Below, piece by piece: positions 29,129-38,117 of a stretch of 64,000 nucleotides of DNA. The notes beneath the pieces were generated by a model, which worked only from the letters and a program-made list of their open reading frames with translations, searched no databases and was not told the DNA's origin. This stretch comes from Paenibacillus foliorum. Lineage in GTDB: Bacteria; Bacillota; Bacilli; Paenibacillales; NBRC-103111. The translations under genes were made by a program, and so were the position numbers. The stretch covers positions 1-64,000 of the forward strand of contig NZ_WHOD01000067.1 in NCBI RefSeq assembly GCF_013141765.1. The letters run 5' to 3'. Within the stretch, counting starts at the first letter, position 1. Each line of letters starts with the position of its first letter.

Positions 29129-30646
29129 TCAAGCATCTGATTGCTTATTACCGCTTTTATACTTTCCAGGTGTCTCGCCAAAGCTTTTCTTGTACATTTG
29201 AATAAAGTAGGAGTAATCATTAAAGCCCACCGCACTCGACACCTCTGATATGGTCAAGGATGTATCATTTTCAAGCATGGATCTAGCCTTCAGCATTCGC
29301 ACAGAGAGAAGAAATTGAGAAAATCCCATCCCGGTTTTTTTCTTAAATAGACGACTTAAATAAGCTGGGTCTGTGAAATACATATTTTTGGCTAGATCTT
29401 CGAGCAGGATATCTTGCTTGTAGTTGTGCAGCATATAATTTTTGATGTCCTCGATCATGTCCGTTTTAATTCTGTTCAGCAATAGGCGCTCGCCGAGCTT
29501 CATTATCACTTGGGTAAACTCCTCGGTTATTCCACCCACGGAATGATATTCATGCAGATCTAGTGGCTGTAGGAAAACTTCGGCTGCATCATTCCGTGTA
29601 TTCATTAGCTCAATTACCGAATTTAACATAGCTGTGACTTTGGCACACATATCATGAAGCACGTTCACAGATAAATGGTGCTGGGCAGCTTCCGTCATAA
29701 AATGGCGCATTGTATCAACAGCTTCAGTGGTCTGACCCTTCATCAGCTTCTGGTACAGGCATGAAATCCACTCATCCATAGCTACATAGTTATACGGACG
29801 GTTTATACCTGCAAATGCGGCGTCATAAACTTGATTTTCCCCTGAGATCAGTCTGTAGAGGAGGGCGCTTTTGGCCTCTTTATAGGATGCTGCAAGTCCG
29901 GTAATATCCGTATGAATGCTGCTCATCCCTACAGATAAGCTGTAGTCACTTGATTGAGACCAGTTTCTAATCATTTGCTTTAAACAGTCCCGATGCTCTC
30001 CTATCCATTCTGTAGTTGGTGAAATTCCTCCCGAATCATACAGCCACATGACGATCATGTCTGCATACCGTCTATCTCCAATGATAATAGCTCGTAGCTG
30101 GGCGGCTGACAGCAGCCTTTTTACAGCCTGTTTCACATGATCTTTATAATTAGCATTCATTCGGAGGACCGCAATAGCGTAACGATCGACACCCTCTATA
30201 TCCAAAGGTAGGGACTTGCGTGGTGCCCCCTCGTATAATAATGCAGCAAAGCTGTCCTCCAATCTTTTTTCAGTGGACATCACGACTTTATCCCTGTATT
30301 GCTCCAATAACGTCCATATATGCTCCTTATCCACTGGCTTCAATAAATAATGTTCTACCTTGAAACGAATAGCCTGCTGCGCATATTTAAAATCATCGTA
30401 CCCGCTAATAATAATGTTGGCCGTATCCGGGTGGTGCTCGTAAATGAAAGCGGCCAGCTCGATCCCGTCCAGGATAGGCATGCGGATATCCGATAACACG
30501 AGGTTGGGCATAGCGAAATTAAGCTGCTCCATCGCTTCCCGGCCATTCTCCGCTTCATACACAATTACTTGTGCATTCCAATCCTGAATCATTTGTACCA
30601 TCGCTTTTCTAGCAAAAAATTCGTCATCGACCACCAGTATTTTCAT
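29129..30646 (-). CDS. YesN-type response regulator (REC + AraC HTH)
   Basis: 505-residue cytoplasmic transcription factor. The receiver domain (residues 1-120) has the acidic pair Asp7/Asp8, phosphoacceptor Asp53 in LSDIRMP, and Lys in LLKPVDKEH. A central region of unknown fold leads to a C-terminal double helix-turn-helix of AraC type, with RLFKKKTGMGFSQFL and AVGFNDYSYFIQMYKKSFGETPGKY. It is paired with the histidine kinase gene it overlaps by 23 bp and probably activates the downstream binding-protein gene. Confidence 0.95.
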   Translation of the reverse strand: MKILVVDDEFFARKAMVQMIQDWNAQVIVYEAENGREAMEQLNFAMPNLVLSDIRMPILDGIELAAFIYEHHPDTANIIISGYDDFKYAQQAIRFKVEHYLLKPVDKEHIWTLLEQYRDKVVMSTEKRLEDSFAALLYEGAPRKSLPLDIEGVDRYAIAVLRMNANYKDHVKQAVKRLLSAAQLRAIIIGDRRYADMIVMWLYDSGGISPTTEWIGEHRDCLKQMIRNWSQSSDYSLSVGMSSIHTDITGLAASYKEAKSALLYRLISGENQVYDAAFAGINRPYNYVAMDEWISCLYQKLMKGQTTEAVDTMRHFMTEAAQHHLSVNVLHDMCAKVTAMLNSVIELMNTRNDAAEVFLQPLDLHEYHSVGGITEEFTQVIMKLGERLLLNRIKTDMIEDIKNYMLHNYKQDILLEDLAKNMYFTDPAYLSRLFKKKTGMGFSQFLLSVRMLKARSMLENDTSLTISEVSSAVGFNDYSYFIQMYKKSFGETPGKYKSGNKQSDA

Positions 30647-32456
30647 CAGCGTTCATCTCCTTCACTCCCGGAATGGTCATTTCGATACAAGTTCCTGTTT
30701 GAAGCGCACTGCTCAGCTTGATCCAATAGTCTTCACCGTAGAAGTTTTTAATTCGGGCATGCACATTACGCAAACCAAAGTTATCCTTAGAATCCAAGCT
30801 CGCAGTTTGAAAAGGATTGGAGAAGATAACGTTTAGCTCAGCCAGCTTCTGTTCATTCATTCCGACTCCGTCATCCTCAACTCTAATATGGAGTAGATGT
30901 CCTTTTTTGGTGATGGATATGATTAAAGTTCCTTTACCGCCTTTGGGCTCCAGCCCATGATAGAAGGAGTTTTCAACTAGCGGCTGCAGCAAAAACTTCA
31001 ATATTTTATAAGGGAGCAGATCCTCCTCTATCTCATACACCACTTGAAATTTGCCCAAAAAACGGATTTGCTGAATACCGATATAATTTTTGATTTGTTC
31101 CAGTTCATTGTGTATCGTCGCTTCGTCACCTGTTTTTATGTTATATCGATACATATCGGATAAAGACCTTGCCATAGTTGAAATATCACTGACTCTATTT
31201 AACTCCGCTACGGAATGAATGACGTTTAATGTATTGTACAGAAAATGCGGATTAATTTGCGCTTGAAGCATGTTCATCTCCGCGCGCTTTTGAAGCTGTC
31301 CAGAAACAATCTCGAGCTCTCGGCTTTCCTTGAGGCGGTGAATCATTTCGTTGTAGCTGGCTACCAAGCGGCTGATTTCGTCTACACGGTTCTCGTGGAT
31401 GGGTACTCTGTCCAAATAACCGGAGTCAACCAGCTTCATTTCGCTGTTCAATTTATGTATCGGTTTAATAAAACGTTTGGAGAAAAATAAAGCGAGAATA
31501 AAAGCAGCAATCAAAGAAATTAAGCTTAGCAGGATGTAATTTCGCGTATTATTCAGGAATGCTTGGTCGATCAGCCTTGTCGGGATGTAATGGATGACCT
31601 TCCATTTGGTCATATCGTTGACTCTGGCACTAAACAAATAGGATTCTTGATTCATGTACAGCTTCTGAAATTTTTTCCCGTCACTCAGTTGATTGTCAAA
31701 AAAGGCTGCAATATCCTGCGTTTCTTTGCTGTCTAAAGCCTCGGATGGAAGATTGGAATGATAAATGACCTTGCCGTCCATAATCACTATGGTCCCCAGC
31801 TCATTGTTTGAATTGGCAATACCCCCAAGGATGTTTTGGAGAGCTCTAAATCGGATATCTATTTTTACATAGCTTTCAAAAGCCTTATTCATATTTATAT
31901 CCGTTAGATATCGGACTATAGAAAGTTGTTTATCCTTATTCCCTTTCGTATTGTTTTCGTAGGGAGGGGAAATGACGATGTTGCCATTAAGCAGCTCTTG
32001 CTTGTTCATTCTATCAATAGTTTGCTTCATTCCAGGCTCGAAGGCCGACATGCTGGTGTAGACGCGTCCATTGGGAGCCATGACTGAGATTGTTGAAATA
32101 TTTCCGTTCATCAGCACCAATTGATCCATCGCTCTCTGAACGTAGAGGGTATCCTCCACATGCTCTCTGCTTTCCAACTGATACCGTTTGTTCAAAATGG
32201 ACTGCAGCTTGGGATCCGTTAAATAAAAGAAGGAGTTCAGCGAAACATTAGAAATAAAGTCACTAATAATCACGTTAGTCCTATTGCTGAATTCGTTCAG
32301 CAAATCTTCATAATAGCCTTTTGTTTGATTGTACAAATTGACCCCGTAGATAAGTAGAGCCGCTAGCACGGAAATCATAATAATCATGATATAGGACATC
32401 AACAGCTTGCTTTGGAATGAAACCGGTTTCAAATGTCGGATGAAGGATTTTCTCAT
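30624..32456 (-). CDS. YesM-type sensor histidine kinase
   Basis: 610-residue membrane kinase. TM1 at about residues 12-35 and TM2 near 285-305 flank a large extracellular Cache-like sensor. A HAMP domain follows (KPIHKLNSEMKLVDSG), then the His_kinase family dimerisation segment AQINPHFLYNTLNVIHSV with phosphorylated His404 and a GHKL ATPase domain with LLQPLVENSFYHG and DDGVGM. The start is ATG 32456, behind AAAGGAATTGA. It probably senses the locus II sugar, or its loaded binding protein, outside the cell. Confidence 0.95.
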   Translation of the reverse strand: MRKSFIRHLKPVSFQSKLLMSYIMIIMISVLAALLIYGVNLYNQTKGYYEDLLNEFSNRTNVIISDFISNVSLNSFFYLTDPKLQSILNKRYQLESREHVEDTLYVQRAMDQLVLMNGNISTISVMAPNGRVYTSMSAFEPGMKQTIDRMNKQELLNGNIVISPPYENNTKGNKDKQLSIVRYLTDINMNKAFESYVKIDIRFRALQNILGGIANSNNELGTIVIMDGKVIYHSNLPSEALDSKETQDIAAFFDNQLSDGKKFQKLYMNQESYLFSARVNDMTKWKVIHYIPTRLIDQAFLNNTRNYILLSLISLIAAFILALFFSKRFIKPIHKLNSEMKLVDSGYLDRVPIHENRVDEISRLVASYNEMIHRLKESRELEIVSGQLQKRAEMNMLQAQINPHFLYNTLNVIHSVAELNRVSDISTMARSLSDMYRYNIKTGDEATIHNELEQIKNYIGIQQIRFLGKFQVVYEIEEDLLPYKILKFLLQPLVENSFYHGLEPKGGKGTLIISITKKGHLLHIRVEDDGVGMNEQKLAELNVIFSNPFQTASLDSKDNFGLRNVHARIKNFYGEDYWIKLSSALQTGTCIEMTIPGVKEMNADENTGGR

Positions 32457-32499
32457 ATTCAATTCCTTTCGAGAGGACTTCAATAATGGGTATAAAGAA

Positions 32500-32529
32500 A
32501 GTAAACCTTTTATAAGGGACTTGTGTCAA
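32500..32529 (-). promoter_or_regulatory. Predicted promoter of the locus II two-component genes
   Basis: On the minus strand TTGACA (32529-32524) and TTTACT (32505-32500) with an 18-bp spacer, about 45 bp upstream of the kinase start codon. Confidence 0.5.
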
Positions 32530-32741
32530 TTATATGATTAATATGTTCGCAGAAGTGACTGTGAGGTTTCCGGGGTCTTACAGATTGGAGCAATTGCTGC
32601 CAATCGTGCAGGAGGCTTCGTTCGTAAGGGCAGTAGGGCTGAAGTGTTGCAACAGAAATACAAAAGATCATATGGGGTTATCTGAAAAAATCGTAAACAC
32701 TTTTTTCTCAGGTAGTTTTGTGGTAAACTAATGCTTACCGC

Positions 32742-32818
32742 GCGCCCGTAGCTCAGCAGGATAGAGCGTCAGTTTCCTAAACTGCAGGTCGTACGTTCGA
32801 ATCGTATCGGGCGCGCCA
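32742..32818 (+). tRNA. tRNA-Arg (anticodon CCT)
   Basis: Complete tRNA with acceptor GCGCCCG/CGGGCGC, discriminator G and encoded CCA at 32816-32818. The anticodon loop TTCCTAA gives CCT, and the T-arm is GTACG-TTCGAAT-CGTAT. The outermost pair of the anticodon stem is a T-C mismatch. It forms the left end of the possible islet that runs to 39.0 kb. Confidence 0.95.
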
Positions 32819-32841
32819 TTAACTATTCTTATTGAATTTAC

Positions 32842-32867
32842 AAGCCACCCTTCGGGGTGGCTTTTTG
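32842..32867 (+). terminator. Rho-independent terminator of tRNA-Arg
   Basis: AAGCCACCC, loop TTCG, GGGTGGCTTTTT. A near-identical hairpin recurs at 38976-39001 after the partial tRNA copy. Confidence 0.9.
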
Positions 32868-32976
32868 TGTGTTTTACATTCAAGACAAGCTTTCAAGGCC
32901 CTTCGAACTACGCCCAGCTGAATAGCATATAGGAAGGAGTTCTGCTTGATATATGAGGGCAGGAGGCTTCATTTGA

Positions 32977-33005
32977 TTGTGGAACTCTCCATTTTCTTTT
33001 ATAAT
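32977..33005 (+). promoter_or_regulatory. Predicted promoter of the iron-locus two-component genes
   Basis: TTGTGG at 32977-32982, a 17-bp spacer and a perfect TATAAT at 33000-33005. Confidence 0.55.
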
Positions 33006-33014
33006 TACCTCAGT

Positions 33015-33029
33015 TGATAATAATTCTCA
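33015..33029. promoter_or_regulatory. Fur box overlapping the two-component promoter start site
   Basis: TGATAATAATTCTCA matches the Bacillus 7-1-7 Fur consensus TGATAATNATTATCA at all but one defined position. It is centred about 10 bp downstream of the predicted start, where iron-loaded Fur would block transcription. Confidence 0.7.
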
Positions 33030-33046
33030 AATAAAAGGGGGAGCCG

Positions 33047-33724
33047 ATGAAAACCATTTTGCTCATTGAAGACGAGAGAAATTTATCGCGCTTTATTGAA
33101 TTGGAGCTTCGGCACGAATCGTTTGAGGTGACAGTTGCTTATGATGGAAAGAGGGGATTGGAGCTGGCTTTGCAGCAGGAGTGGGGGGTTATCTTATTAG
33201 ACCTTATGCTTCCTGGTATGGATGGAATTGAAGTGTGTCGCCGTATACGTGAGGTGAAGAGAACTCCGATTATTATGCTAACAGCCAGAGACAGTCTCAA
33301 GGATCGGATATCCGGATTGGATAGTGGGGCGGATGACTACATACCTAAGCCTTTTGCCATTGAGGAACTGCTGGCACGCATACGGGTAGTATTCAGAAGA
33401 CAGGAAGACACCTCGGAAGCGGCGATGCAGCTTCTTACTTTTCAGGACATCAGAGTGAATCTGGATTCAAGGAATGTTACCAGGGGCGGCAAGACCATCG
33501 ATCTGACAAAGAGAGAATACGACCTGCTTCTAGCCTTCATGAGGAATACGAATCGGGTGCTGGGCCGAGAAACTTTGCTGGATATGGTATGGGGCTTTGA
33601 GGCTGGGGTGGAAACGAATGTGGTGGATGTGTATGTACGTTACTTGCGAAATAAAATGGATAACCCCAATGAGGATAGCTGTATACAGACCGTACGCGGC
33701 ATTGGTTATGTGATGAGACAATGA
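33047..33724 (+). CDS. OmpR-family response regulator (iron islet)
   Basis: 225-residue regulator. The receiver domain has Glu8/Asp9 and phosphoacceptor Asp52 in LLDLMLPGMDG, and the conserved Lys sits in YIPKPFAIEEL. A winged-helix DNA-binding domain follows, with LTKREYDLLLAFM and VDVYVRYLRNKMD. Its stop overlaps the kinase start by 4 bp. The upstream Fur box suggests it is made under iron limitation, possibly to fine-tune the adjacent iron transporter. Confidence 0.95.
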   Translation: MKTILLIEDERNLSRFIELELRHESFEVTVAYDGKRGLELALQQEWGVILLDLMLPGMDGIEVCRRIREVKRTPIIMLTARDSLKDRISGLDSGADDYIPKPFAIEELLARIRVVFRRQEDTSEAAMQLLTFQDIRVNLDSRNVTRGGKTIDLTKREYDLLLAFMRNTNRVLGRETLLDMVWGFEAGVETNVVDVYVRYLRNKMDNPNEDSCIQTVRGIGYVMRQ

Positions 33725-35124
33725 AGCGGTTACCCTTACGATTCGCCCAAGTCCCAATGAAGTGGAAGCTGACGATATGGTCTACCTTGCTGCTCGTTTT
33801 GCTATTCGCGGTTTACAATATAGTACAGTATGTTTTTGTGGAAAGATGGATGATTAAGCAGGAAGAAGCGAACACACAGCAGGATATGAGAGAGATCTTG
33901 AATTACTTTCTGGAGAACGAGGTTTCCTTCGAGGAAGCCGAATTCTTGCAATCGCGTAATTTTCTCGAAAGAATCAACCGTCCCGATCAACTTATTCGTG
34001 TTCTAAATGAGAAGGGGGAGCCTATTCTTACGGTATCCGATGATATTCCGGAGCAGTGGGTGGAAGCTAAATCTGTGAGCACAAAGGAACTGGTTGGGAT
34101 AAAACACACAAATGATCGTTTAGTTATTATGAGAAGTCCACTTACGATTTTCAAATTCAATGGGACTGTAGAAATCGTAAAAAATATTGTGAATTTCGAG
34201 AAGCTAACGGATGCCCTCTTCTACGTAATGGTCATATGTGGTCTGGGAGCTGTGGTCATCAGCGGTCTTGGTGGACGGCTGTTGGCAGGACAACTGCTCA
34301 AGCCACTGCAAGCAATGGCCGAAACGATCAGAAACATTAAGCAAAAAGGACTGCATGAGCGTATGCAGTTGAACGATAATAAGGACGAGATCGCTACCTT
34401 GATGATCATGTTTAATACCATGATGGATCAGGTGGAGCGCTCCTTTCAACAGCAAAGGCAGTTTGTTGAGGATGCTTCTCATGAGCTAAGAACACCAGTA
34501 GCTATTGTAGAAGGACATCTGTCCTTACTACAGCGGTGGGGAAAACATGATCCTGCCATATTGGAAGAATCGTTAGACGCTTCAATCCAAGAGGTTGCGC
34601 GTTTGAAAATGCTTGTGCAGGAGCTGTTGGCGCTCAGTCGTGCCGAGAAGCTGGATCCGGCGGATAACTCTGAAGTAACAGATCCAGAGCAAGTGATTCG
34701 GACTATAATTAAGAACATGACTGTGCTTCAACCGACATTTAATATAAAAGCAGAACTGGAAGCACTCAAGTCCGTAGTCTTGGTAATATCAGCCCAACAT
34801 CTGGAACAGATTTTGCTCATTGTGCTGGATAATGCAGTCAAGTATTCGGAGCAGCACAAAGTTATTTGCATACGGGCTACCGTGAACGAAGAAGCAGCCC
34901 GCATAGAAGTAATCGATTCGGGAATAGGTATTTCAGGTTCCGATATGCCGTATGTCATGGATCGTTTCTATCGCGCTGACAAGGCGCGCAATGGTGAACA
35001 GGCAGGGCACGGGCTAGGTTTAGCGATTGCTAAACGTCTAGTAGAAACATATAACGGAACGATCACTTTGCAAAGTATAGAACATGAAGGGACTACTGTG
35101 TGTATTTCTTTACCGAAAAGGTAA
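33721..35124 (+). CDS. Sensor histidine kinase (iron islet)
   Basis: 467-residue membrane kinase: TM1 at about residues 15-38, an extracellular domain of about 125 residues, TM2 near 165-185, HAMP, then the HisKA segment DASHELRTPVAIVEG with phosphorylated His254. A complete HATPase domain follows, with the N box LIVLDNAVKYS, DSGIGIS and GHGLGLAIAKRLVE. It is cotranscribed with the response regulator. The extracellular part resembles ArlS/YkoH-like kinases; the stimulus is unknown. Confidence 0.95.
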   Translation: MKRLPLRFAQVPMKWKLTIWSTLLLVLLFAVYNIVQYVFVERWMIKQEEANTQQDMREILNYFLENEVSFEEAEFLQSRNFLERINRPDQLIRVLNEKGEPILTVSDDIPEQWVEAKSVSTKELVGIKHTNDRLVIMRSPLTIFKFNGTVEIVKNIVNFEKLTDALFYVMVICGLGAVVISGLGGRLLAGQLLKPLQAMAETIRNIKQKGLHERMQLNDNKDEIATLMIMFNTMMDQVERSFQQQRQFVEDASHELRTPVAIVEGHLSLLQRWGKHDPAILEESLDASIQEVARLKMLVQELLALSRAEKLDPADNSEVTDPEQVIRTIIKNMTVLQPTFNIKAELEALKSVVLVISAQHLEQILLIVLDNAVKYSEQHKVICIRATVNEEAARIEVIDSGIGISGSDMPYVMDRFYRADKARNGEQAGHGLGLAIAKRLVETYNGTITLQSIEHEGTTVCISLPKR

Positions 35125-35164
35125 AGAAATTTTTTTTTCACATCAAATTCTCATTATTGTAAGT

Positions 35165-35170
35165 TATACT
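35165..35170 (+). promoter_or_regulatory. Possible -10 element of the iron transporter genes
   Basis: TATACT lies upstream of the two Fur-like sites, but no convincing -35 is seen 16-18 bp before it. Confidence 0.3.
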
Positions 35171-35196
35171 GTTAACTAGTTAAGTCCAATTGGTAA

Positions 35197-35211
35197 TGAT
35201 ATTCATTATCA
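35197..35211. promoter_or_regulatory. Fur box upstream of the Fe(III) transporter
   Basis: TGATATTCATTATCA matches the 7-1-7 Fur consensus with one mismatch and sits in a longer palindromic context (GGTAATGATATTCATTATCACC region). It supports iron repression of the transporter genes. Confidence 0.75.
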
Positions 35212-35276
35212 CCAAATAATTTTCAACTGATTTACCGTATAAAGGCGAGGGGGAGACAACTTTTTTGGGGTTGTAT

Positions 35277-35291
35277 TGAGAATGAGTATTA
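35277..35291. promoter_or_regulatory. Second, weaker Fur-like site
   Basis: TGAGAATGAGTATTA matches the 7-1-7 consensus at 11 of 14 defined positions, 80 bp downstream of the first box. It may act as an auxiliary site. Confidence 0.4.
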
Positions 35292-35331
35292 ATATCAAAT
35301 ATTAATTAACGAATGGAGATGTAGATTTCAA

Positions 35332-36462
35332 ATGAGAAAACAAACCTTGTTCAGCACTATGCTGCTGATCATTCTGTCACTTATCGTAGCCGCATGCGGT
35401 TCAAGCCCTTCAACGGGCGGAACGTCTTCCACGCCACAGCCTAAGGTAGAGAGCGCCGACCCGGCGAAGTCCTCTCAAGCTCCGGCAGCAAGTCCGACTG
35501 CCGGCAAGGACCAGGCTGTTAACATTTTTACGGCCAGACACTACGAGGTAGATAGCGTATTATTCAATGCTTTTACGAAGCAAACGGGGATTAAAGTCAA
35601 TGAAATCAAAGGCACGGCCGAAGAGCTGGTTGAACGGTTGAAGCGTGAAGGTACAAGTTCAGAGGCTGACTTGTTTATTACTGTAGACGGAGGTGTGTTG
35701 AACTACGCCAAGCAGAACGGTGTACTGCAGGTGATCCAGTCTCCCGCTATTGACAAGAACGTACCCAAGCAGTGGCGCGACAAGGATAACAACTGGATTG
35801 GTATAGCAACCCGAGCTCGGGTTATTGTGTATGCCAAGGACCGGATTAAACCGGAGCAATTGTCTACATATGAGGATCTGGCCACGGATAAGTGGAAAGG
35901 GAAGGTGTTGGCCCGCTCTTCAACCAGCTTGTACAACCAGTCACTAGTAGCTTCATTCGTTGAACTTGATGGAGAAGCAAAGGCTGAAGCATGGGCCAAA
36001 GGTATTGCCGCTAATCTGGCTCGTAAGCCGGAAGGTGGAGACCGTGACCAAGCCAAGGCTATTGCTGCCAAAGTCGGCGATGTCGCGATTATGAACACCT
36101 ATTATGTAGGTCAAATGCTGGCGTCCAAGGATGCGGAAGAAGTCAAAGTAGCCCAAAACATCGGCGTCTTTTTCCCGAACCAAAGCACAACAGGCACGCA
36201 TCTTAATATCAGCGGCGTAGGTCTGACCAAGAATGCCAAAAATAAAGACAATGCGATCAAGCTTATTGAATACATGACATCAAAAGAAGGCCAAACGCTT
36301 CTGACGCAAGGCAGCTTTGAGTTCCCGGTTAATGAAGCGGCGGATAAACCGGAGCTATTGAAAACTTGGGGAACATTCAAATCCCAACAAATCGATTTTG
36401 CGAAGCTTGGAGATCACAATAAAAAAGCGACTGAACTTCTTAACAAGGCAGGTTGGAAGTAA
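35332..36462 (+). CDS. Fe(III) ABC transporter substrate-binding lipoprotein (FbpA/FutA-like)
   Basis: 376-residue extracellular iron-binding protein. The lipoprotein signal ends VAAC (Cys22), followed by a Ser/Pro/Ala linker. The mature part opens AVNIFTARHYEVDSVLFNAF, typical of ferric-ion-binding proteins. The C-lobe SSTSLYNQSLV and NTYYVGQML contain the conserved tyrosines that coordinate iron in this family. The gene follows two Fur-like boxes and heads a permease-ATPase operon. Confidence 0.93.
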   Translation: MRKQTLFSTMLLIILSLIVAACGSSPSTGGTSSTPQPKVESADPAKSSQAPAASPTAGKDQAVNIFTARHYEVDSVLFNAFTKQTGIKVNEIKGTAEELVERLKREGTSSEADLFITVDGGVLNYAKQNGVLQVIQSPAIDKNVPKQWRDKDNNWIGIATRARVIVYAKDRIKPEQLSTYEDLATDKWKGKVLARSSTSLYNQSLVASFVELDGEAKAEAWAKGIAANLARKPEGGDRDQAKAIAAKVGDVAIMNTYYVGQMLASKDAEEVKVAQNIGVFFPNQSTTGTHLNISGVGLTKNAKNKDNAIKLIEYMTSKEGQTLLTQGSFEFPVNEAADKPELLKTWGTFKSQQIDFAKLGDHNKKATELLNKAGWK

Positions 36463-36464
36463 GC

Positions 36465-38117
36465 ATGATTGTTTCCGCTTGGCAGCGTAACCTGAAGAAA
36501 TATAGTAACGGATGGAATTTATTAAGCGTAATCGGGGCCTTCGCGGCCCTTCTTCCGTCTTTATATATTGTGACTGGTCTTTTTCGTTCCCCCAACGAGA
36601 ATTGGCAGCATATTAAGGACTATTTACTGCTGGATTATGCTCTGCAATCTTTATGGCTTGTGCTCGGTACAGGAATCTGTACCGTGTTGATTGGTGTAGC
36701 TCTTGCCTGGCTTATAGCTGCTTATGAGTTCCCGCTCAGACGTTTTTTTACTTGGGCTTTTGTGCTGCCGCTGGCTATACCACCGTACATTGCAGCTTAC
36801 ACCTATGCCAACATGTTGGGTTATACAGGCAGTGTTCAAATTTTTATGCGCAATGTTCTGGGCTGGAATCTGAATCAAGCCTATTTCGATATCATGTCGA
36901 TGAAGGGTGCCATTTTTATTTTCAGCTTGTTTTTATTTCCTTATGTGTATCTGATTACGAAAACGTTCCTGGAGAGGCAAAGTGCCTCTTTCATCGAAAA
37001 TGCTAGATTGTTAGGCAAAAATCCGCTGTATATCTTTTTTAGGGTTGTATTGCCACTATCGCAGGCCGCGATTATCGGGGGAGTAAGCCTGATCGCCTTT
37101 GAAGTATTGAATGATTTTGGGGTTACGAAGTACTTCGGGATTCAGTCGTTTACTACCGCCATATTTCAAACCTGGTTTGGCATGTATGACGTAGAATCGG
37201 CGATGCGGTTGGCTGCACTGCTTATGAGCTTTATTGTCGGCTTATTCATAATTGAAAGAGTTCTCCGCAGACGGAGGCGGTATCATGCTTCAACAAGCAG
37301 GACTCGTCCTCTAAGCCGGAGGCGGCTGCACGGTATTCCGGCAGTTATAGCTGTTGTCTTCAGCGGCCTTATTGTTTCGTTCTCTTTTTTGGTACCAGTC
37401 CTTCAGCTGATGGTATGGGCGACATGGACGTACAAGGAGGTTATGAGTGCCCAATTCATGGGGCTTCTCTTCAATACACTTTTTATATCGCTGGTTTCGA
37501 TCGTTATGTTGATGCTTTTTGCTGTTATTGTGGCTAACGTATGCCGTTATCAGCGCTCTGCTTTTACGCTTATTTTGTCCAAACTTATTTCCTCGGGGTA
37601 CGCGATTCCAGGTGCCGTTCTCTCGATAGGGGTGCTTGCTGTGTTCATCTCATTGGATAACCAGCTCAGCGGGGTTTATGAGAAGCTCGGTTGGGGGGCG
37701 AACAAGCTGGTGCTCAGTATGTCCTTGCTCATGCTCATCTTCGCTTATGTGATCCGGTTTTTGGCCGTAGGCTTTAACTCTGTGGAGGCGGGGTTCGAAA
37801 AGATCGGAAACCGCTACACGGAAGCATCCAGGCTGCTGGGATTGGGGATTACGAAAACCTTTTTCAAGGTCGATTTGCCTTTGATCAAGGGAGCTGTGTC
37901 CACAGGCTGTATTTTGGCTTTTATGGAAATTGTCAAAGAGCTGCCGCTCACTCTGCTTCTGCGGCCTTTTAATTTTGACACATTAGCCACAAAAGCCTAC
38001 CAATACGCTAGTGACGAACAAATTCACCAAGCCTCCATCCCCTCCTTATTCATTATAGCCGTCGGAATGATCTCGGTTTATTTCTATTACTGGTTAGGAG
38101 AGAGAAATTCAGAATGA
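36465..38117 (+). CDS. Fe(III) ABC transporter permease (FbpB/FutB-like)
   Basis: 550-residue fused permease with two tandem transmembrane domains of about six helices each, separated near residue 280 by a basic stretch (RRRRRYHASTSRTRPLSRRR). The two EAA-type loops, ENARLLGKNPLYIFFRVVLP and TEASRLLGLGITKTFFKVDLP-like, are both visible. The start is ATG 36465, just after the binding-protein stop. An in-frame TTG at 36453 inside that gene is also possible. It overlaps the ATPase gene by 4 bp. Confidence 0.92.
   Translation: MIVSAWQRNLKKYSNGWNLLSVIGAFAALLPSLYIVTGLFRSPNENWQHIKDYLLLDYALQSLWLVLGTGICTVLIGVALAWLIAAYEFPLRRFFTWAFVLPLAIPPYIAAYTYANMLGYTGSVQIFMRNVLGWNLNQAYFDIMSMKGAIFIFSLFLFPYVYLITKTFLERQSASFIENARLLGKNPLYIFFRVVLPLSQAAIIGGVSLIAFEVLNDFGVTKYFGIQSFTTAIFQTWFGMYDVESAMRLAALLMSFIVGLFIIERVLRRRRRYHASTSRTRPLSRRRLHGIPAVIAVVFSGLIVSFSFLVPVLQLMVWATWTYKEVMSAQFMGLLFNTLFISLVSIVMLMLFAVIVANVCRYQRSAFTLILSKLISSGYAIPGAVLSIGVLAVFISLDNQLSGVYEKLGWGANKLVLSMSLLMLIFAYVIRFLAVGFNSVEAGFEKIGNRYTEASRLLGLGITKTFFKVDLPLIKGAVSTGCILAFMEIVKELPLTLLLRPFNFDTLATKAYQYASDEQIHQASIPSLFIIAVGMISVYFYYWLGERNSE

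Noticed and set aside
32534..32731. 65-codon plus-strand frame upstream of tRNA-Arg
   Set aside because: It has no ribosome site, overlaps the kinase promoter region and tRNA promoter, and resembles no protein I recognise.
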